Shown here one piece after another: positions 39,616 through 50,565 of a DNA stretch of 57,322 bases. Origin of the DNA: an uncultured Clostridia bacterium (lineage in GTDB: Bacteria; Bacillota; Clostridia; TANB77; CAG-508); contig CALXJJ010000009.1 in NCBI GenBank assembly GCA_944388605.1, forward strand, positions 1-57,322, written 5' to 3'. The position numbers and the translations under genes are program-made. The notes beneath the pieces were generated by a model that worked only from the letters and a program-made list of their open reading frames with translations, did not search any database and was not told where the DNA came from. Within the stretch, counting starts at the first letter, position 1. The number at the start of each line of letters is the position of its first letter.

Positions 39616-40368
39616 ATGAGAAAGAAAGTAATTGCAGGAAATTGGAAAATGAACAAATTACCAAATGAGACCATTGACTTTATAGATAGATTAATTCCAA
39701 AAATAAAAGACACAGAAAATGAAGTAGTATTATGTGTTCCATATACAGACTTATTTTATGCGATACTTACAGCACAAAATACAAATATAAAAATAGGAGC
39801 TCAAAATATGCACTTTGAAGAAAAAGGAGCATATACAGGAGAAGTTTCAGGTCAAATGTTAAAAGCTATAAATGTAGATTATGTAATTATAGGGCATTCA
39901 GAAAGAAGACAATATTTTGGTGAAACTGATGAAACTGTTAATAAAAAAGTAAAATCTGCATTTGCTAATGGCTTAAAACCAATAGTTTGCGTAGGAGAAA
40001 GTTTAGAGCAAAGAGAAAATGGAGAAGAAAAAGAAATTGTAACATCGCAAACTAGATTAGCATTAAATGGACTAAATAATGAACAAGTGCAAAATGTGAT
40101 AATTGCCTATGAACCAATATGGGCAATAGGAACAGGTAAAACAGCTACAAGTGAAGATGCAAATAATATGTGTAAAATTATAAGAGCAGAAATTGAAAAA
40201 ATCTATGGACAAAATATAGCACAAAGAGTTATAATACAATATGGTGGAAGTGTAAAACCACAAAATGCGAAAGAATTGTTTGAAACATCAGATATTGATG
40301 GAGCTTTAATAGGAGGAGCAAGCTTAAAAGTAGAAGATTTTGAGCAAATTGTAAATTATAACAAATAA
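39616..40368 (+). CDS. tpiA: Triosephosphate isomerase
   Basis: A 250-residue TIM-barrel enzyme: [11 protein letters not shown] (catalytic Lys), [12 protein letters not shown] (catalytic His), [15 protein letters not shown] (catalytic Glu), YGGSVKPQN and [10 protein letters not shown]. It interconverts DHAP and glyceraldehyde-3-phosphate. ATG 39616 is preferred over TTG 39595 because AAAGGAG lies at 39599-39605. Third gene of the glycolytic operon. Confidence 0.98.
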   Translation: MRKKVIAGNWKMNKLPNETIDFIDRLIPKIKDTENEVVLCVPYTDLFYAILTAQNTNIKIGAQNMHFEEKGAYTGEVSGQMLKAINVDYVIIGHSERRQYFGETDETVNKKVKSAFANGLKPIVCVGESLEQRENGEEKEIVTSQTRLALNGLNNEQVQNVIIAYEPIWAIGTGKTATSEDANNMCKIIRAEIEKIYGQNIAQRVIIQYGGSVKPQNAKELFETSDIDGALIGGASLKVEDFEQIVNYNK

Positions 40369-40382
40369 GGAAGGTAAGAATT

Positions 40383-41912
40383 ATGAAAGATAAACTCACA
40401 ATGCTAATGATATTAGATGGGTTTGGCAATAATGAACAAGAAAAGGGAAATAGTATTAAATTAGCTAACAAACCTAATATAGATAAACTAATGAAAACAT
40501 GCCCTGTAGCTACAATGTACACAAGCGGTTTAAATGTTGGATTGCCTGATGGACAAATGGGAAACTCAGAAGTGGGTCATACAAATATAGGAGCAGGAAG
40601 AATTGTATATCAAGATTTAACTAGAATAACAAAATCAATAGAAGATGGAGACTTTTTTAGCAATAAAGAATTGGTTACAGCAATAGAAAATTGTAAAAAG
40701 AATAATAGCAAATTGCATGTTTTAGGACTTTTATCAGATGGTGGAGTTCATAGTCATATACGACATTTATATGCTATTTTAGAATTAGCAAAAAGAAAAG
40801 ATTTTGAAAATGTATTTGTACATTGTTTTTTAGATGGAAGAGATACACCACCTTCTTCAGCAGAGGGATATATACAGAAACTAGAAGAAAAGATGAAAGA
40901 AAAAGGAATAGGAAAGATTGCATCTATTTCTGGAAGATTCTATGCAATGGATAGAGATAAAAGATGGCAAAGAATCCAAAAAGCATATGATGCTTTAGTA
41001 AATGGTGAAGGAGAAACTGCTCAATCAAGTATTTCTGCAATTGAAAGTTCTTATCAAAAAGAAGTTTTTGACGAGTTTGTTGTACCAACAGTTATAATGA
41101 ATGGAGATAAACCAGTAGCTACAATAGATGATGGAGACTCAGTAATTTTCTTTAATTTTAGACCAGACAGAGCAAGAGAGATAACAAGAACTTTAGTAGA
41201 TAAAAATTTCAAAGAGTTTAAGACAAAAAAAATGAATTTGTATTATGTTTGCATGACTCCATATGATGAAACAATGCCAAATGTTCATATAGCGTTTAAT
41301 AAAGAAGAATTAAAAAACACATTTGGTGAATATATATCAAAAAAAGGTTATACACAATTAAGAATAGCAGAGACTGAGAAATATGCACACGTTACATTTT
41401 TCTTTAATGGAGGAGAGGAAAAACAATATCCAGGAGAAGATAGAATATTAGTACCATCTCCAAAAGTGGAAACATATGATATGAAGCCAGAAATGAGTGC
41501 TTATGAAGTAACAGATAAAGTTATTGAAAGCATAAATTCAAAAAAATATGATTGTATAATATTAAATTTTGCAAATCCAGATATGGTAGGGCATACAGGA
41601 AATTTAGAAGCTGCAATAAAAGCAATAGAAGCTGTTGATGAATGTGTAGGAAGAGTAGTAGAAGCAGTTCAAGCACAAAATGGAGTTTTAATTGTTACAG
41701 CAGACCATGGAAATGCAGAACAAATGATAGATTATAAAACAGGAGAACCTCAAACAGCACATACAACTAATCCTGTTCCAATTATTTTAGTAGGAATGGA
41801 AAACTGTAAAATAAAAGACGGAAAATTAGCAGATATAGCTCCAACTATGTTAGACATTATGGGCTTAGATAAGCCAGAGGAAATGACAGGAGAAAGCCTA
41901 CTAGTAAGATAG
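40383..41912 (+). CDS. gpmI: 2,3-bisphosphoglycerate-independent phosphoglycerate mutase
   Basis: A 509-residue alkaline-phosphatase-fold enzyme: LMILDGFG near the start, the phosphoserine site [67 protein letters not shown] and [10 protein letters not shown], the metal-binding residues for two Mn2+. It interconverts 3- and 2-phosphoglycerate. The ATG follows AAGGAAGGTAAGAATT, 14 bp after tpiA. Confidence 0.98.
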   Translation: MKDKLTMLMILDGFGNNEQEKGNSIKLANKPNIDKLMKTCPVATMYTSGLNVGLPDGQMGNSEVGHTNIGAGRIVYQDLTRITKSIEDGDFFSNKELVTAIENCKKNNSKLHVLGLLSDGGVHSHIRHLYAILELAKRKDFENVFVHCFLDGRDTPPSSAEGYIQKLEEKMKEKGIGKIASISGRFYAMDRDKRWQRIQKAYDALVNGEGETAQSSISAIESSYQKEVFDEFVVPTVIMNGDKPVATIDDGDSVIFFNFRPDRAREITRTLVDKNFKEFKTKKMNLYYVCMTPYDETMPNVHIAFNKEELKNTFGEYISKKGYTQLRIAETEKYAHVTFFFNGGEEKQYPGEDRILVPSPKVETYDMKPEMSAYEVTDKVIESINSKKYDCIILNFANPDMVGHTGNLEAAIKAIEAVDECVGRVVEAVQAQNGVLIVTADHGNAEQMIDYKTGEPQTAHTTNPVPIILVGMENCKIKDGKLADIAPTMLDIMGLDKPEEMTGESLLVR

Positions 41913-41933
41913 GAGCAATATTGGAGGATTATC

Positions 41934-43974
<2,041 letters not shown>

Positions 43975-43991
43975 AAAGTTAATATTTTCCA

Positions 43992-44020
43992 TTGACAAAA
44001 ACCTAAAACAATAATATGAT
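43992..44020 (+). promoter_or_regulatory. Strong sigma-A promoter of the GH73 gene
   Basis: TTGACA (43992-43997), 17-bp spacer, TATGAT (44015-44020). The predicted transcript start is only about 10 nt from the ATG at 44038. The -10 is embedded in an inverted repeat. Confidence 0.78.
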
Positions 44021-44029
44021 TGTTTTAGG
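44002..44029. promoter_or_regulatory. Inverted repeat overlapping the -10 box
   Basis: CCTAAAACAAT (44002-44012) / ATTGTTTTAGG (44019-44029), perfect 11-bp arms with the -10 sequence across the 6-nt centre. It could be an operator for a dimeric repressor or an intrinsic terminator for eno; no T-run directly follows. Confidence 0.5.
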
Positions 44030-44037
44030 TGATTTTT

Positions 44038-45255
44038 ATGAAAAATACAAAAGAAATTAGAAAAAAAACGAAAATAGGATTAATATGTATAATTTTAATA
44101 TTACTTCTTATTATAATTATAAGTTTTTCTATGATAGATAATTCATTTGCTGTAGTATCAAAAAATTTTAATAATAAAAAATATAAAAAATCAAGTAATA
44201 ATCAAATAGATATAGAAAATATTGTTCAAGAGAACACAAAAGATATATATAGAGAAGAAATTATAAAGCAAGAAATAGATTTGGAATATACTACAGAATA
44301 TAGAAATAATCCATTGCTACCAAATGGAACTATAAAAACATTGCAAGAAGGAAGAGATGGAAAACAAGAAATAATAATAAAAAAATCATATATAAATGAC
44401 GAATTAAAAGAAGATGAACAAATTGGAACAAAGATAACAAAAGCTTCCATTAATAAAATTGTAGAAGTTGGGACTTCTAATTATATAAAAGTACATAAAA
44501 ATAAAGTTGGGGATACATTATATGTTACTTCAACTACATTAGAAGTAAAAGTAGATCCAAATATAGAATCTAAAACTATAATTACAATAGAAAAAGATGA
44601 TCAAGTAACATTAGAAGAAATGCAAGGTGAATGGTATAAAATTAAGGTTGGAATATATTCTGGTTGGGTGAATTCAAGTTGTTTAATTTATAAGGAAGAA
44701 AAAGTTGAAAACACTGAAACAACATCTGTACAAGAAAAATCGGCTTCAGAATTAAAATCAAGTTTAAATGAAAATATTGCATTAAATAAACCAAGTGGAT
44801 TATCATTAGAGCAATTTAAAAAGATACTACAAAATGATAGTAATGACAAATTAGGAGTATTTACAGAAAATGCAGAATATTTTTATTATATAGAACAACA
44901 ATATAATATAAATGGAGTATTTGTGGCTGCTGTGGGAATACATGAGAGTGCATGGGGAACATCAAAAATGGCACAAAATAAAAAGAATTTATTTGGATAT
45001 GGAGCATATGATAGGAATCCATCAGATAATGCATATGTATTTAAAACATATGCTGAAGGGATAGATTTGTTAGCAAGAGTATTTACAAAATATTATATAA
45101 ATCCTGAAGGTACAAAAATATATGATGGAGAAACAGCTGTCGGAAATAAATATTATGGTTCTACAATAAAAGGAGTTAACACAAAATATGCAACAGATAA
45201 AAACTGGTCTAATAGTGTATATAAGTGGATGAGTTACTTATATAACAAGTTATAA
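44038..45255 (+). CDS. Membrane-anchored SH3 and glucosaminidase (GH73) wall hydrolase
   Basis: A 405-residue protein. One TM segment or uncleaved signal (about 12-37); a Lys/Asn/Glu-rich linker; a bacterial SH3 domain (about 155-225; LYVTSTTLEVKVDPNIES, GWVNSS); and a C-terminal GH73-type domain (about 258-405). This includes FYYIEQQYNINGVFVAAVGIHESAWGTSKMAQ with the probable catalytic Glu of GIHESAWG, then KNLFGYGAYDRNPSDNAY and VFTKYYINP. It should cleave GlcNAc-MurNAc linkages near the membrane. ATG 44038 follows TTTTAGGTGATTTTT. Its 3' side carries a fragment of an unrelated surface-protein gene. Confidence 0.88.
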   Translation: MKNTKEIRKKTKIGLICIILILLLIIIISFSMIDNSFAVVSKNFNNKKYKKSSNNQIDIENIVQENTKDIYREEIIKQEIDLEYTTEYRNNPLLPNGTIKTLQEGRDGKQEIIIKKSYINDELKEDEQIGTKITKASINKIVEVGTSNYIKVHKNKVGDTLYVTSTTLEVKVDPNIESKTIITIEKDDQVTLEEMQGEWYKIKVGIYSGWVNSSCLIYKEEKVENTETTSVQEKSASELKSSLNENIALNKPSGLSLEQFKKILQNDSNDKLGVFTENAEYFYYIEQQYNINGVFVAAVGIHESAWGTSKMAQNKKNLFGYGAYDRNPSDNAYVFKTYAEGIDLLARVFTKYYINPEGTKIYDGETAVGNKYYGSTIKGVNTKYATDKNWSNSVYKWMSYLYNKL

Positions 45256-45272
45256 TATAGAAATCAAAGTTT

Positions 45273-45329
45273 ACAGATTCATACATTTCAGCAAGAGTTA
45301 CTTTAATAATAAGTGATATTGTGAATTAA
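45273..45329 (+). pseudogene. Orphan 3' end of a third FGE/C-lectin target gene
   Basis: An 18-codon stretch ending in TAA reads TDSYISARVTLIISDIVN. It matches the last residues of the cassette 2 protein (YCTARATLIISDTVS) and more weakly cassette 1 (TARVVLIVN). At DNA level ACTTTAATAATAAGTGA is shared exactly with 57181-57197. No start or body precedes it: in this frame a stop occurs at 45258. It begins 17 bp after the GH73 stop, as if a deletion or rearrangement joined them. Confidence 0.7.
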
Positions 45330-45354
45330 TAGAAGAGTAAAAAGTTTTCTTTGG

Positions 45355-45384
45355 AAAAATATCAAGTTTTACTTGATATTTTTT
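45355..45384 (+). terminator. Terminator after the orphan tail
   Basis: AAAAATATCAAG / CTTGATATTTTT stem, 5-nt loop, T-run. It probably belongs to the lost gene and now also ends the GH73 transcript. Confidence 0.8.
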
Positions 45385-45448
45385 CATTTGTATTGTATGA
45401 TATTGTAAGGTGGATTAAATGTATCAAAATGAAGAGAGGAGATAATAA

Positions 45449-45889
45449 ATGAAGAAATGTATTAAAATTGTTTTCAGCATTTTAATCATTTTAACAATTA
45501 CTGTATTGCCTGTATATGCATCAAACAATATAAATCAAACAACTCAAACAGAGTCTAATATACAAGATACAAAGCAAGAAACTAATGCTGAGAAAATGCT
45601 AGAAATGAAAATGAAAGAAGAAAAATCATTACAAGATTATAAGGATTTATATGGTTCAGATTCATATGGATTAACAGCATACTTGCTTGATAAAATACGT
45701 GTATATAGTATACCATTTGGATTTGCAGGAATTGCAATAGCAGCACTATATGAGTATGTTATAGGAATAAGAAAACTAGATGTTAGAGATAGAGGTTTTA
45801 AGTTAATGATAGCAATAATAAGTTTGTTGATTATATGTCAAATATTACCACTTATATTTGCTATAGCAGTAAATGGTTGGAGGGGTTAA
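45449..45889 (+). CDS. Small exported/membrane protein, first of a three-gene set
   Basis: A 146-residue protein. Signal peptide (1 to about 24, ending VYA), a short acidic/polar extracytoplasmic part (SNNINQTTQTES...), then two TM helices (about 88-107 and 118-140). The size and layout (signal, then two hydrophobic helices) recall VirB2/TrbC-type small pilin-like proteins, but no diagnostic residues are seen, so I leave it unnamed. The ATG follows AGAGAGGAGATAATAA. The next gene starts 3 bp after its stop, so the two are very likely translated together. Confidence 0.65.
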   Translation: MKKCIKIVFSILIILTITVLPVYASNNINQTTQTESNIQDTKQETNAEKMLEMKMKEEKSLQDYKDLYGSDSYGLTAYLLDKIRVYSIPFGFAGIAIAALYEYVIGIRKLDVRDRGFKLMIAIISLLIICQILPLIFAIAVNGWRG

Positions 45890-45892
45890 CAA

Positions 45893-48070
45893 ATGAAAGT
45901 ATTATTTGCAGTGAGTAATGAAAATATTTCAGAGTCTATTGTAAAGAAGTATCAACAACAATATAAAGAAATTATTTCTTATAAAAATGTATATTACTTT
46001 AATGCAATTGTTAAAGAGTTACAAAGAGATAAAACTTATGATAGAATAGTTATAAGTGAGGATTTAGAGCCATTTTCAAATAACAATTATGAGGAAATAG
46101 ATAGATTTTTATTTGAAAAATTGGATAGTATAAGTGATGAGGCAGCTAATTTGTCTGGAACAGATATTCCTATTATATTAATTTGTACAGATAGAAGAGA
46201 AAAACAAGATAATATATTATTAAAAATATTTGGAATAGGAATATATAGTGCTCTAATAGGAAATGATAGAAGTATAGATAATGTATGTAAATTAATAAAT
46301 AAACCTCGTATAAAAAAAGAAGCAAAAGTATATTACAACATAGATTCAGAAGATGTTAATTATAAAAGTGAAAGTGAAGAGGCTGTAAGTGAAATTGAAA
46401 TACAGAATATACTTGACCATTATAAAAGATTAGGCAGAAATGAAGATAGATATATAGATAGTTTTAATAGTATTGCAGCACAATATAATGATGCACAATT
46501 AAGACTAATAGCAAGATTCTTACCTTTAAATGTTAAAGCAGTATTAGAGGCAGAATCACCGAAATATCAAGAAATAGTATTAAATGGAAAAATACCAGAT
46601 TCTCCAAGAAAATATGAACCACTAAAAAAAGAGAAGAAAACACAAGTAAATGGTAAACTTTTAGAAACTAACAGAAAAAAGACTACAGGGTTAGACTTTA
46701 TAGGAGAAGGTACAAAATTAACAAAACCTGTTGTAATACCAACAGAAGTATCAACTGTAAGTGTAAAGAAGATACAACAACAAGAATATGTAGAACCAGA
46801 AGTACAGGAAAAAGAAGAAACTAAAACTCAAAAAAGAGGAAGAGGTAGACCTAAAAAGGTAGAAACAGTAGTTGAAGAAGAAAAACAAGAAAACAATGTT
46901 CAAACTTCAAAAAAGAGAAGAGGAAGACCTAGAAAACAGCCTATACAAGAAGAAAATGAAGATTTGAATTTATTTGATTTAGATAATCAAGATGTTGAGC
47001 AAGAAGATACATCTGTAATTATGCCAGGAATAGAAGAAGTAGAAGAACCAATAGAAGAACAACCAGTAAAATATGAAAATTACAGTGTTCCAAATACTGA
47101 TAATACGTATACACAAAATTATCAAGATAATTATAGTATGCCAATGGAATCATATTCAAATTCAGCAGATAATGTTGATATAACAAATTTAATAGCAAAT
47201 GACAAAAAAATAGTTGGATTTGTAGGAACAACAAAAAATGGAACATCATTTCTAGTAAATAATGTTGCACAAATATTATCTGAAAGGGGAATTAATACAG
47301 CGATTTTAGATTTAACAACATCGAAAAATGCTTATTATATATATACAGAAAATGAAGAATCACTAAGAAATACTGCATATGAGTGTGTAAATAAATTAAG
47401 AATGGGTGTTCCAGCAGGAATTCAAGTTAATAAAAACTTAACAGTATATACAACAGTTCCAGATAGTGAAGAAAAAATGGAAGACTATTCTAATATATTA
47501 ACAACATTAGTTCAAAATTATACATTAGTATTATTAGATTGTGATTTTAAAACACCATATGAATATTTTAGAAATGTTCAAGAATTGTATTTAGTTCAAT
47601 CTATGGATATTTTGACAATACAACCATTAACAGCTTTTTTAAGAGAATTAAAAGCAAAAAATGTATTAGATCCGAATAAATTAAAAATAGTAATAAATAA
47701 AGAAATGAGAGTAAGATCATTAACTGAAAAATTAATAATTGGAGGAATGGCATATTATAATGACCCATCAATGTCTGTTAGAACAGAATTATTTAATAAA
47801 GATAATGCTAAATATTGTACAATTCCTTTTGATATGCAAGTTTGTTCTAAATATTTAGAAGGATTAGTAAACTGTAAAATTTCACTTAATGGTTATCCAA
47901 AGAATTTTATGTTACAGTTAGAAAATTTGGTAAACATGGTTTTTCCATTAGTAACTAATAAACAAGGATTTTCAAATAATAGAAATTATAACAATTATAA
48001 TAAAAATACAAATGGGGTTTTTTCAAACAAAATGAATAATACTTTAAATAGGATGAAAAAAAATTATTAG
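45893..48070 (+). CDS. CpaE/ParA-like ATPase-fold protein with AT-hook-like motifs
   Basis: A 725-residue cytosolic protein. Residues 1 to about 130 look like a receiver-type alpha/beta domain (KVLFAVSNENISESIVKKY; YDRIVISEDLEPF). The middle is charged and has two AT-hook-like motifs (KRGRGRPKK about 313, KKRRGRPRK about 340). Residues about 430-700 form a MinD/CpaE-like domain: IVGFVGTTKNGTSFLVNNVAQ, NTAILDLTTSKN, TLVLLDCDF. The P-loop is TTKNGTSF instead of KGGxGKTT; the GKT lysine is missing, so ATP hydrolysis is doubtful. CpaE-type proteins position pili or secretion machines. The tail is Asn-rich. The gene is coupled to the small membrane gene before and the GGDEF-like gene after it. Confidence 0.7.
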   Translation: MKVLFAVSNENISESIVKKYQQQYKEIISYKNVYYFNAIVKELQRDKTYDRIVISEDLEPFSNNNYEEIDRFLFEKLDSISDEAANLSGTDIPIILICTDRREKQDNILLKIFGIGIYSALIGNDRSIDNVCKLINKPRIKKEAKVYYNIDSEDVNYKSESEEAVSEIEIQNILDHYKRLGRNEDRYIDSFNSIAAQYNDAQLRLIARFLPLNVKAVLEAESPKYQEIVLNGKIPDSPRKYEPLKKEKKTQVNGKLLETNRKKTTGLDFIGEGTKLTKPVVIPTEVSTVSVKKIQQQEYVEPEVQEKEETKTQKRGRGRPKKVETVVEEEKQENNVQTSKKRRGRPRKQPIQEENEDLNLFDLDNQDVEQEDTSVIMPGIEEVEEPIEEQPVKYENYSVPNTDNTYTQNYQDNYSMPMESYSNSADNVDITNLIANDKKIVGFVGTTKNGTSFLVNNVAQILSERGINTAILDLTTSKNAYYIYTENEESLRNTAYECVNKLRMGVPAGIQVNKNLTVYTTVPDSEEKMEDYSNILTTLVQNYTLVLLDCDFKTPYEYFRNVQELYLVQSMDILTIQPLTAFLRELKAKNVLDPNKLKIVINKEMRVRSLTEKLIIGGMAYYNDPSMSVRTELFNKDNAKYCTIPFDMQVCSKYLEGLVNCKISLNGYPKNFMLQLENLVNMVFPLVTNKQGFSNNRNYNNYNKNTNGVFSNKMNNTLNRMKKNY

Positions 48071-48097
48071 TAATAAAAGAAGTTGAGGTGAAATTTT

Positions 48098-49174
48098 TTG
48101 TTAATGTTAATAACTGTAATAATACTAGTAATAATAGTTATTTGCTTAATGATGTATAATATTTCTATTCATAAGAAATTACAAGTTTTTGGAAATTTGA
48201 ATCAAAAGGTAAATAGTTTAAATGTTTTACAAGAATTTATGAATACAATAAGTGAAAGTAATATGTCAGCAGATGAAAAAATAAGGAAAATAAATGAAAT
48301 ATTAATAGATAGGTATGAAATAAAATATTCAACAATAGTAATTTATGATGGAGCTGAATATACTGTAAAAGTATCAAATGTAGATGAAAAACATTGGGAT
48401 GCATTAAAATCATTATATAAAGAAGAAATATTTAAAGATAGTATACAAACAGCAACACCAAAATATATAACAGTAAATGGAGAAAACGAAAGATTACCAT
48501 ATCAGAAGATGGAATTTGGCAGGGCAAAATCAGCAATTTTCTTTCCATTATATGTAGATAATGTATATATAGGTTATTGGATTATAGAAGGTAGTATACC
48601 TCATGAATTTGATAATGTAGATACAACTATTTTAGAAGTAGTAAAAGAAAATATTGTTGGGGTAATAAAAACTCTAGAAAAGCAAAATGTAATTGAAAAT
48701 ATAGTAAGAACAGATAAATTTACAGAACTTCCTTCAGAAGAATATTTATATGGTGAAGGGAAAAAGATAATAGATAAATATACAACTTCAACTGTATGCA
48801 TGTTTAAAATAATAAATATAGAATATATAAATGATGAATTAGGGAGAGAATATGGAAATGATACTATAAAAGAGATTGCAAAAACTGTAAGAGAAAATAT
48901 ATCACCAGAATATATATTTGTTAGATATATGGGACCAAAGTTTGTTATTGTATATTCAGGGGTATCTGTAGAAAGTGTAGCAAATTTTATGGAGGAAATA
49001 AAAAACAAAATAGAATCAATCGAAATATCAGATGGAGAAGAAACAATAAATCCAAAAGTAAATATAGTACTTACAGAATATTATAAAGGAACAGCACTTG
49101 AAGGTACAACAAAGAAACTTGAGGAATATTTAGATAATGCAGATAAAAAGGAATGTGATATAACTCAAATGTAA
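48098..49174 (+). CDS. Membrane protein with GAF-like and degenerate GGDEF domains
   Basis: A 358-residue protein. N-terminal TM (about 2-22); a coiled/linker region; a GAF-like sensor (about 60-190; [34 protein letters not shown]); and a C-terminal GGDEF fold (about 205-350; [36 protein letters not shown]). The signature GG(D/E)EF is replaced by MGPKF ([13 protein letters not shown]), so it is unlikely to make c-di-GMP and may instead bind nucleotides or proteins. Start TTG (48098) behind GTTGAGGTGAAATTTT. Third gene of the set with the CpaE-like protein. Confidence 0.75.
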   Translation: MLMLITVIILVIIVICLMMYNISIHKKLQVFGNLNQKVNSLNVLQEFMNTISESNMSADEKIRKINEILIDRYEIKYSTIVIYDGAEYTVKVSNVDEKHWDALKSLYKEEIFKDSIQTATPKYITVNGENERLPYQKMEFGRAKSAIFFPLYVDNVYIGYWIIEGSIPHEFDNVDTTILEVVKENIVGVIKTLEKQNVIENIVRTDKFTELPSEEYLYGEGKKIIDKYTTSTVCMFKIINIEYINDELGREYGNDTIKEIAKTVRENISPEYIFVRYMGPKFVIVYSGVSVESVANFMEEIKNKIESIEISDGEETINPKVNIVLTEYYKGTALEGTTKKLEEYLDNADKKECDITQM

Positions 49175-49199
49175 ATGTGTAGAAAGGATGTATTTTATT

Positions 49200-49454
49200 A
49201 TGGATATGGATAAAACAATGAGTTTTAATGTTGAAAAAGAAAAGAGTAAGTTTTCTAAAGAAATATTAAAAGAAGTGTATCAAGCTTTAGTAGAAAAGGG
49301 CTATAATCCAATAAACCAAATAGTTGGATATATTTTATCAGGAGATCCGACCTACATTACAAGTCATAATGATGCTAGAAACCTTATAAGAAAAATAGAA
49401 AGAGATGAGCTTTTAGAAAATATGGTGAAAAATTATATAGGTTTAGAGGAATAA
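49200..49454 (+). CDS. ireB: IreB-family regulatory phosphoprotein
   Basis: An 84-residue protein matching UPF0297/Ire[67 protein letters not shown] is recognised through VYxALxEKGYNPxNQIVGY and [10 protein letters not shown]. In enterococci IreB is phosphorylated by the IreK Ser/Thr kinase and restrains cephalosporin resistance. ATG 49200 follows AGAAAGGATG with good spacing. It precedes ruvX by 2 bp, the conserved Bacillota order. Confidence 0.93.
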   Translation: MDMDKTMSFNVEKEKSKFSKEILKEVYQALVEKGYNPINQIVGYILSGDPTYITSHNDARNLIRKIERDELLENMVKNYIGLEE

Positions 49455-49456
49455 AA

Positions 49457-49876
49457 ATGCGAAAATTAGGTATAGATTATGGAGATTCAAGAGTTGGACT
49501 AGCTATTACAGATTCATTAAATATTACAGTACAAGGACTAGAAACAATTCATCATAATGGAAACGATAAAATGGTTTTAAATAGAATAGATGAATTATTG
49601 AAGATATATGATATAGATACTTTTGTGATAGGGATACCAATAAACATGAATGGAACAAAAGCCGAAAGAGTAGAGATTACAGAAAAATTTATACACAAAT
49701 TAAAATGTAGATTTAATAATGTAAAGATAGAAAAAATAGATGAAAGACTTACAACTGTAGCAGCCCATAAGACAATGAATTTTTTAAATGTAAATAAAAG
49801 AAAAAAGAAAAATATAGTTGATACAATATCAGCAGAATATATATTAGAAACTTATATAAATAAAAGTATAACTTAG
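49457..49876 (+). CDS. ruvX: Holliday junction resolvase-like RuvX (YqgF)
   Basis: A 139-residue RNase H-fold nuclease: LGIDYGDSRVGLAITD (catalytic Asp), FVIGIPINMNGT, IDERLTTVAAH (Glu), and a late KKKNIVDTISAEYIL (Asp). YqgF proteins act in pre-16S rRNA 5' end maturation and/or Holliday junction cleavage. Start ATG 49457, 2 bp after ireB, behind TTAGAGGAATAAAA. Length is normal for the family. Confidence 0.95.
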   Translation: MRKLGIDYGDSRVGLAITDSLNITVQGLETIHHNGNDKMVLNRIDELLKIYDIDTFVIGIPINMNGTKAERVEITEKFIHKLKCRFNNVKIEKIDERLTTVAAHKTMNFLNVNKRKKKNIVDTISAEYILETYINKSIT

Positions 49877-49951
49877 AGAATATTACAAATAATAATTGTT
49901 ATTAATATTGCTTTTTAGCGATTAAATATAAATTTTGAAAGGAGAAAAATT

Positions 49952-50269
49952 ATGAGCAAAGATGTAAATAATAATATTCCAGATGAGGAGATTGACAATA
50001 TAATAGTATTAAATGATGAAAATGGAGAGGAAAGTAAATTTGAATTTTTAGATTTAATTGAATATGAAGGAGAAGAATATGTAGTATTATTACCTGTAGA
50101 AGAAGAGCAAAATGATGATGACGCAGGAGAAGTTGTAATATTAAAATTAGAAGATACCGATTCTGATGATGAAGAATCATATGTGAGTGTAGATGATGAA
50201 GAAGTTTTAAATAAAGTATTTGAATTATTTAAAGATAAATTTAAAGATGAATTTAATTTCGTAGATTAA
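49952..50269 (+). CDS. DUF1292 (YrzB-like) acidic protein
   Basis: A 105-residue very acidic soluble protein with the DUF1292 pattern: IIVLNDENGEESKFEFLDLIEYEGEEYVVLLP, then GEVVILKLE and a C-terminal FELFKDKFKDEFNF helix. Function unknown; it is normally third after ireB and ruvX, as here. The ATG follows GAAAGGAGAAAAATT. The Asp/Glu-rich insert (about 50-75) is longer than in many homologues. Confidence 0.85.
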   Translation: MSKDVNNNIPDEEIDNIIVLNDENGEESKFEFLDLIEYEGEEYVVLLPVEEEQNDDDAGEVVILKLEDTDSDDEESYVSVDDEEVLNKVFELFKDKFKDEFNFVD

Positions 50270-50362
50270 TAACTTAACAATAAAAAATATTAAAAGGGAG
50301 TAGCTTATAAACTACTAATCAACATCTCGGCAAAAGCATGGTTAGTAACCTTTAAGGTAAGC

Positions 50363-50526
50363 AAGACTTTTAAAGAATAATTTTGCCAAAAAAGTGCAAA
50401 ATATTCTTTAGAAGTCTTTTGTATTAATACAATAGGAAAGTTAGCCTTTTCTATTGTATAAAAGTTGCTACGCTCTAACAACTGCACACAATTTTGACTT
50501 CGTAAAATTGGCTTAGGAACAAATTT
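50363..50526. repeat. Dispersed intergenic repeat, copy F (inverted, extended)
   Basis: From about 50425 to 50526 this is nearly the reverse complement of copy A: TACAATAGGAAAG...CTTTTCTATTGTA, GTTGCTACGCTCTAAC, AATTTTGACTTCGTAAAATT, AGCCAATTTTACG-equivalent and AACAAATTTG. Added on its left is another hairpin, arms 50364-50386 and 50396-50417 (AGACTTTTAAAGAAT.../...ATTCTTTAGAAGTCT). It fills most of the gap before the P-type ATPase. Confidence 0.78.
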
Positions 50527-50565
50527 GTTAAATATTTAAAACTTTTTGAAAGGATGAGATTAATA

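Noticed and set aside
44029..44037. GTG at 44029 as start of the GH73 gene
   Set aside because: It overlaps the ribosome binding site AGGTGA and the predicted transcript start; the ATG at 44038 fits better.
50305..50487. 60-codon minus-strand frame near copy F of the repeat
   Set aside because: It overlaps the repeat hairpins and has no ribosome binding site; more likely repeat sequence than a gene.
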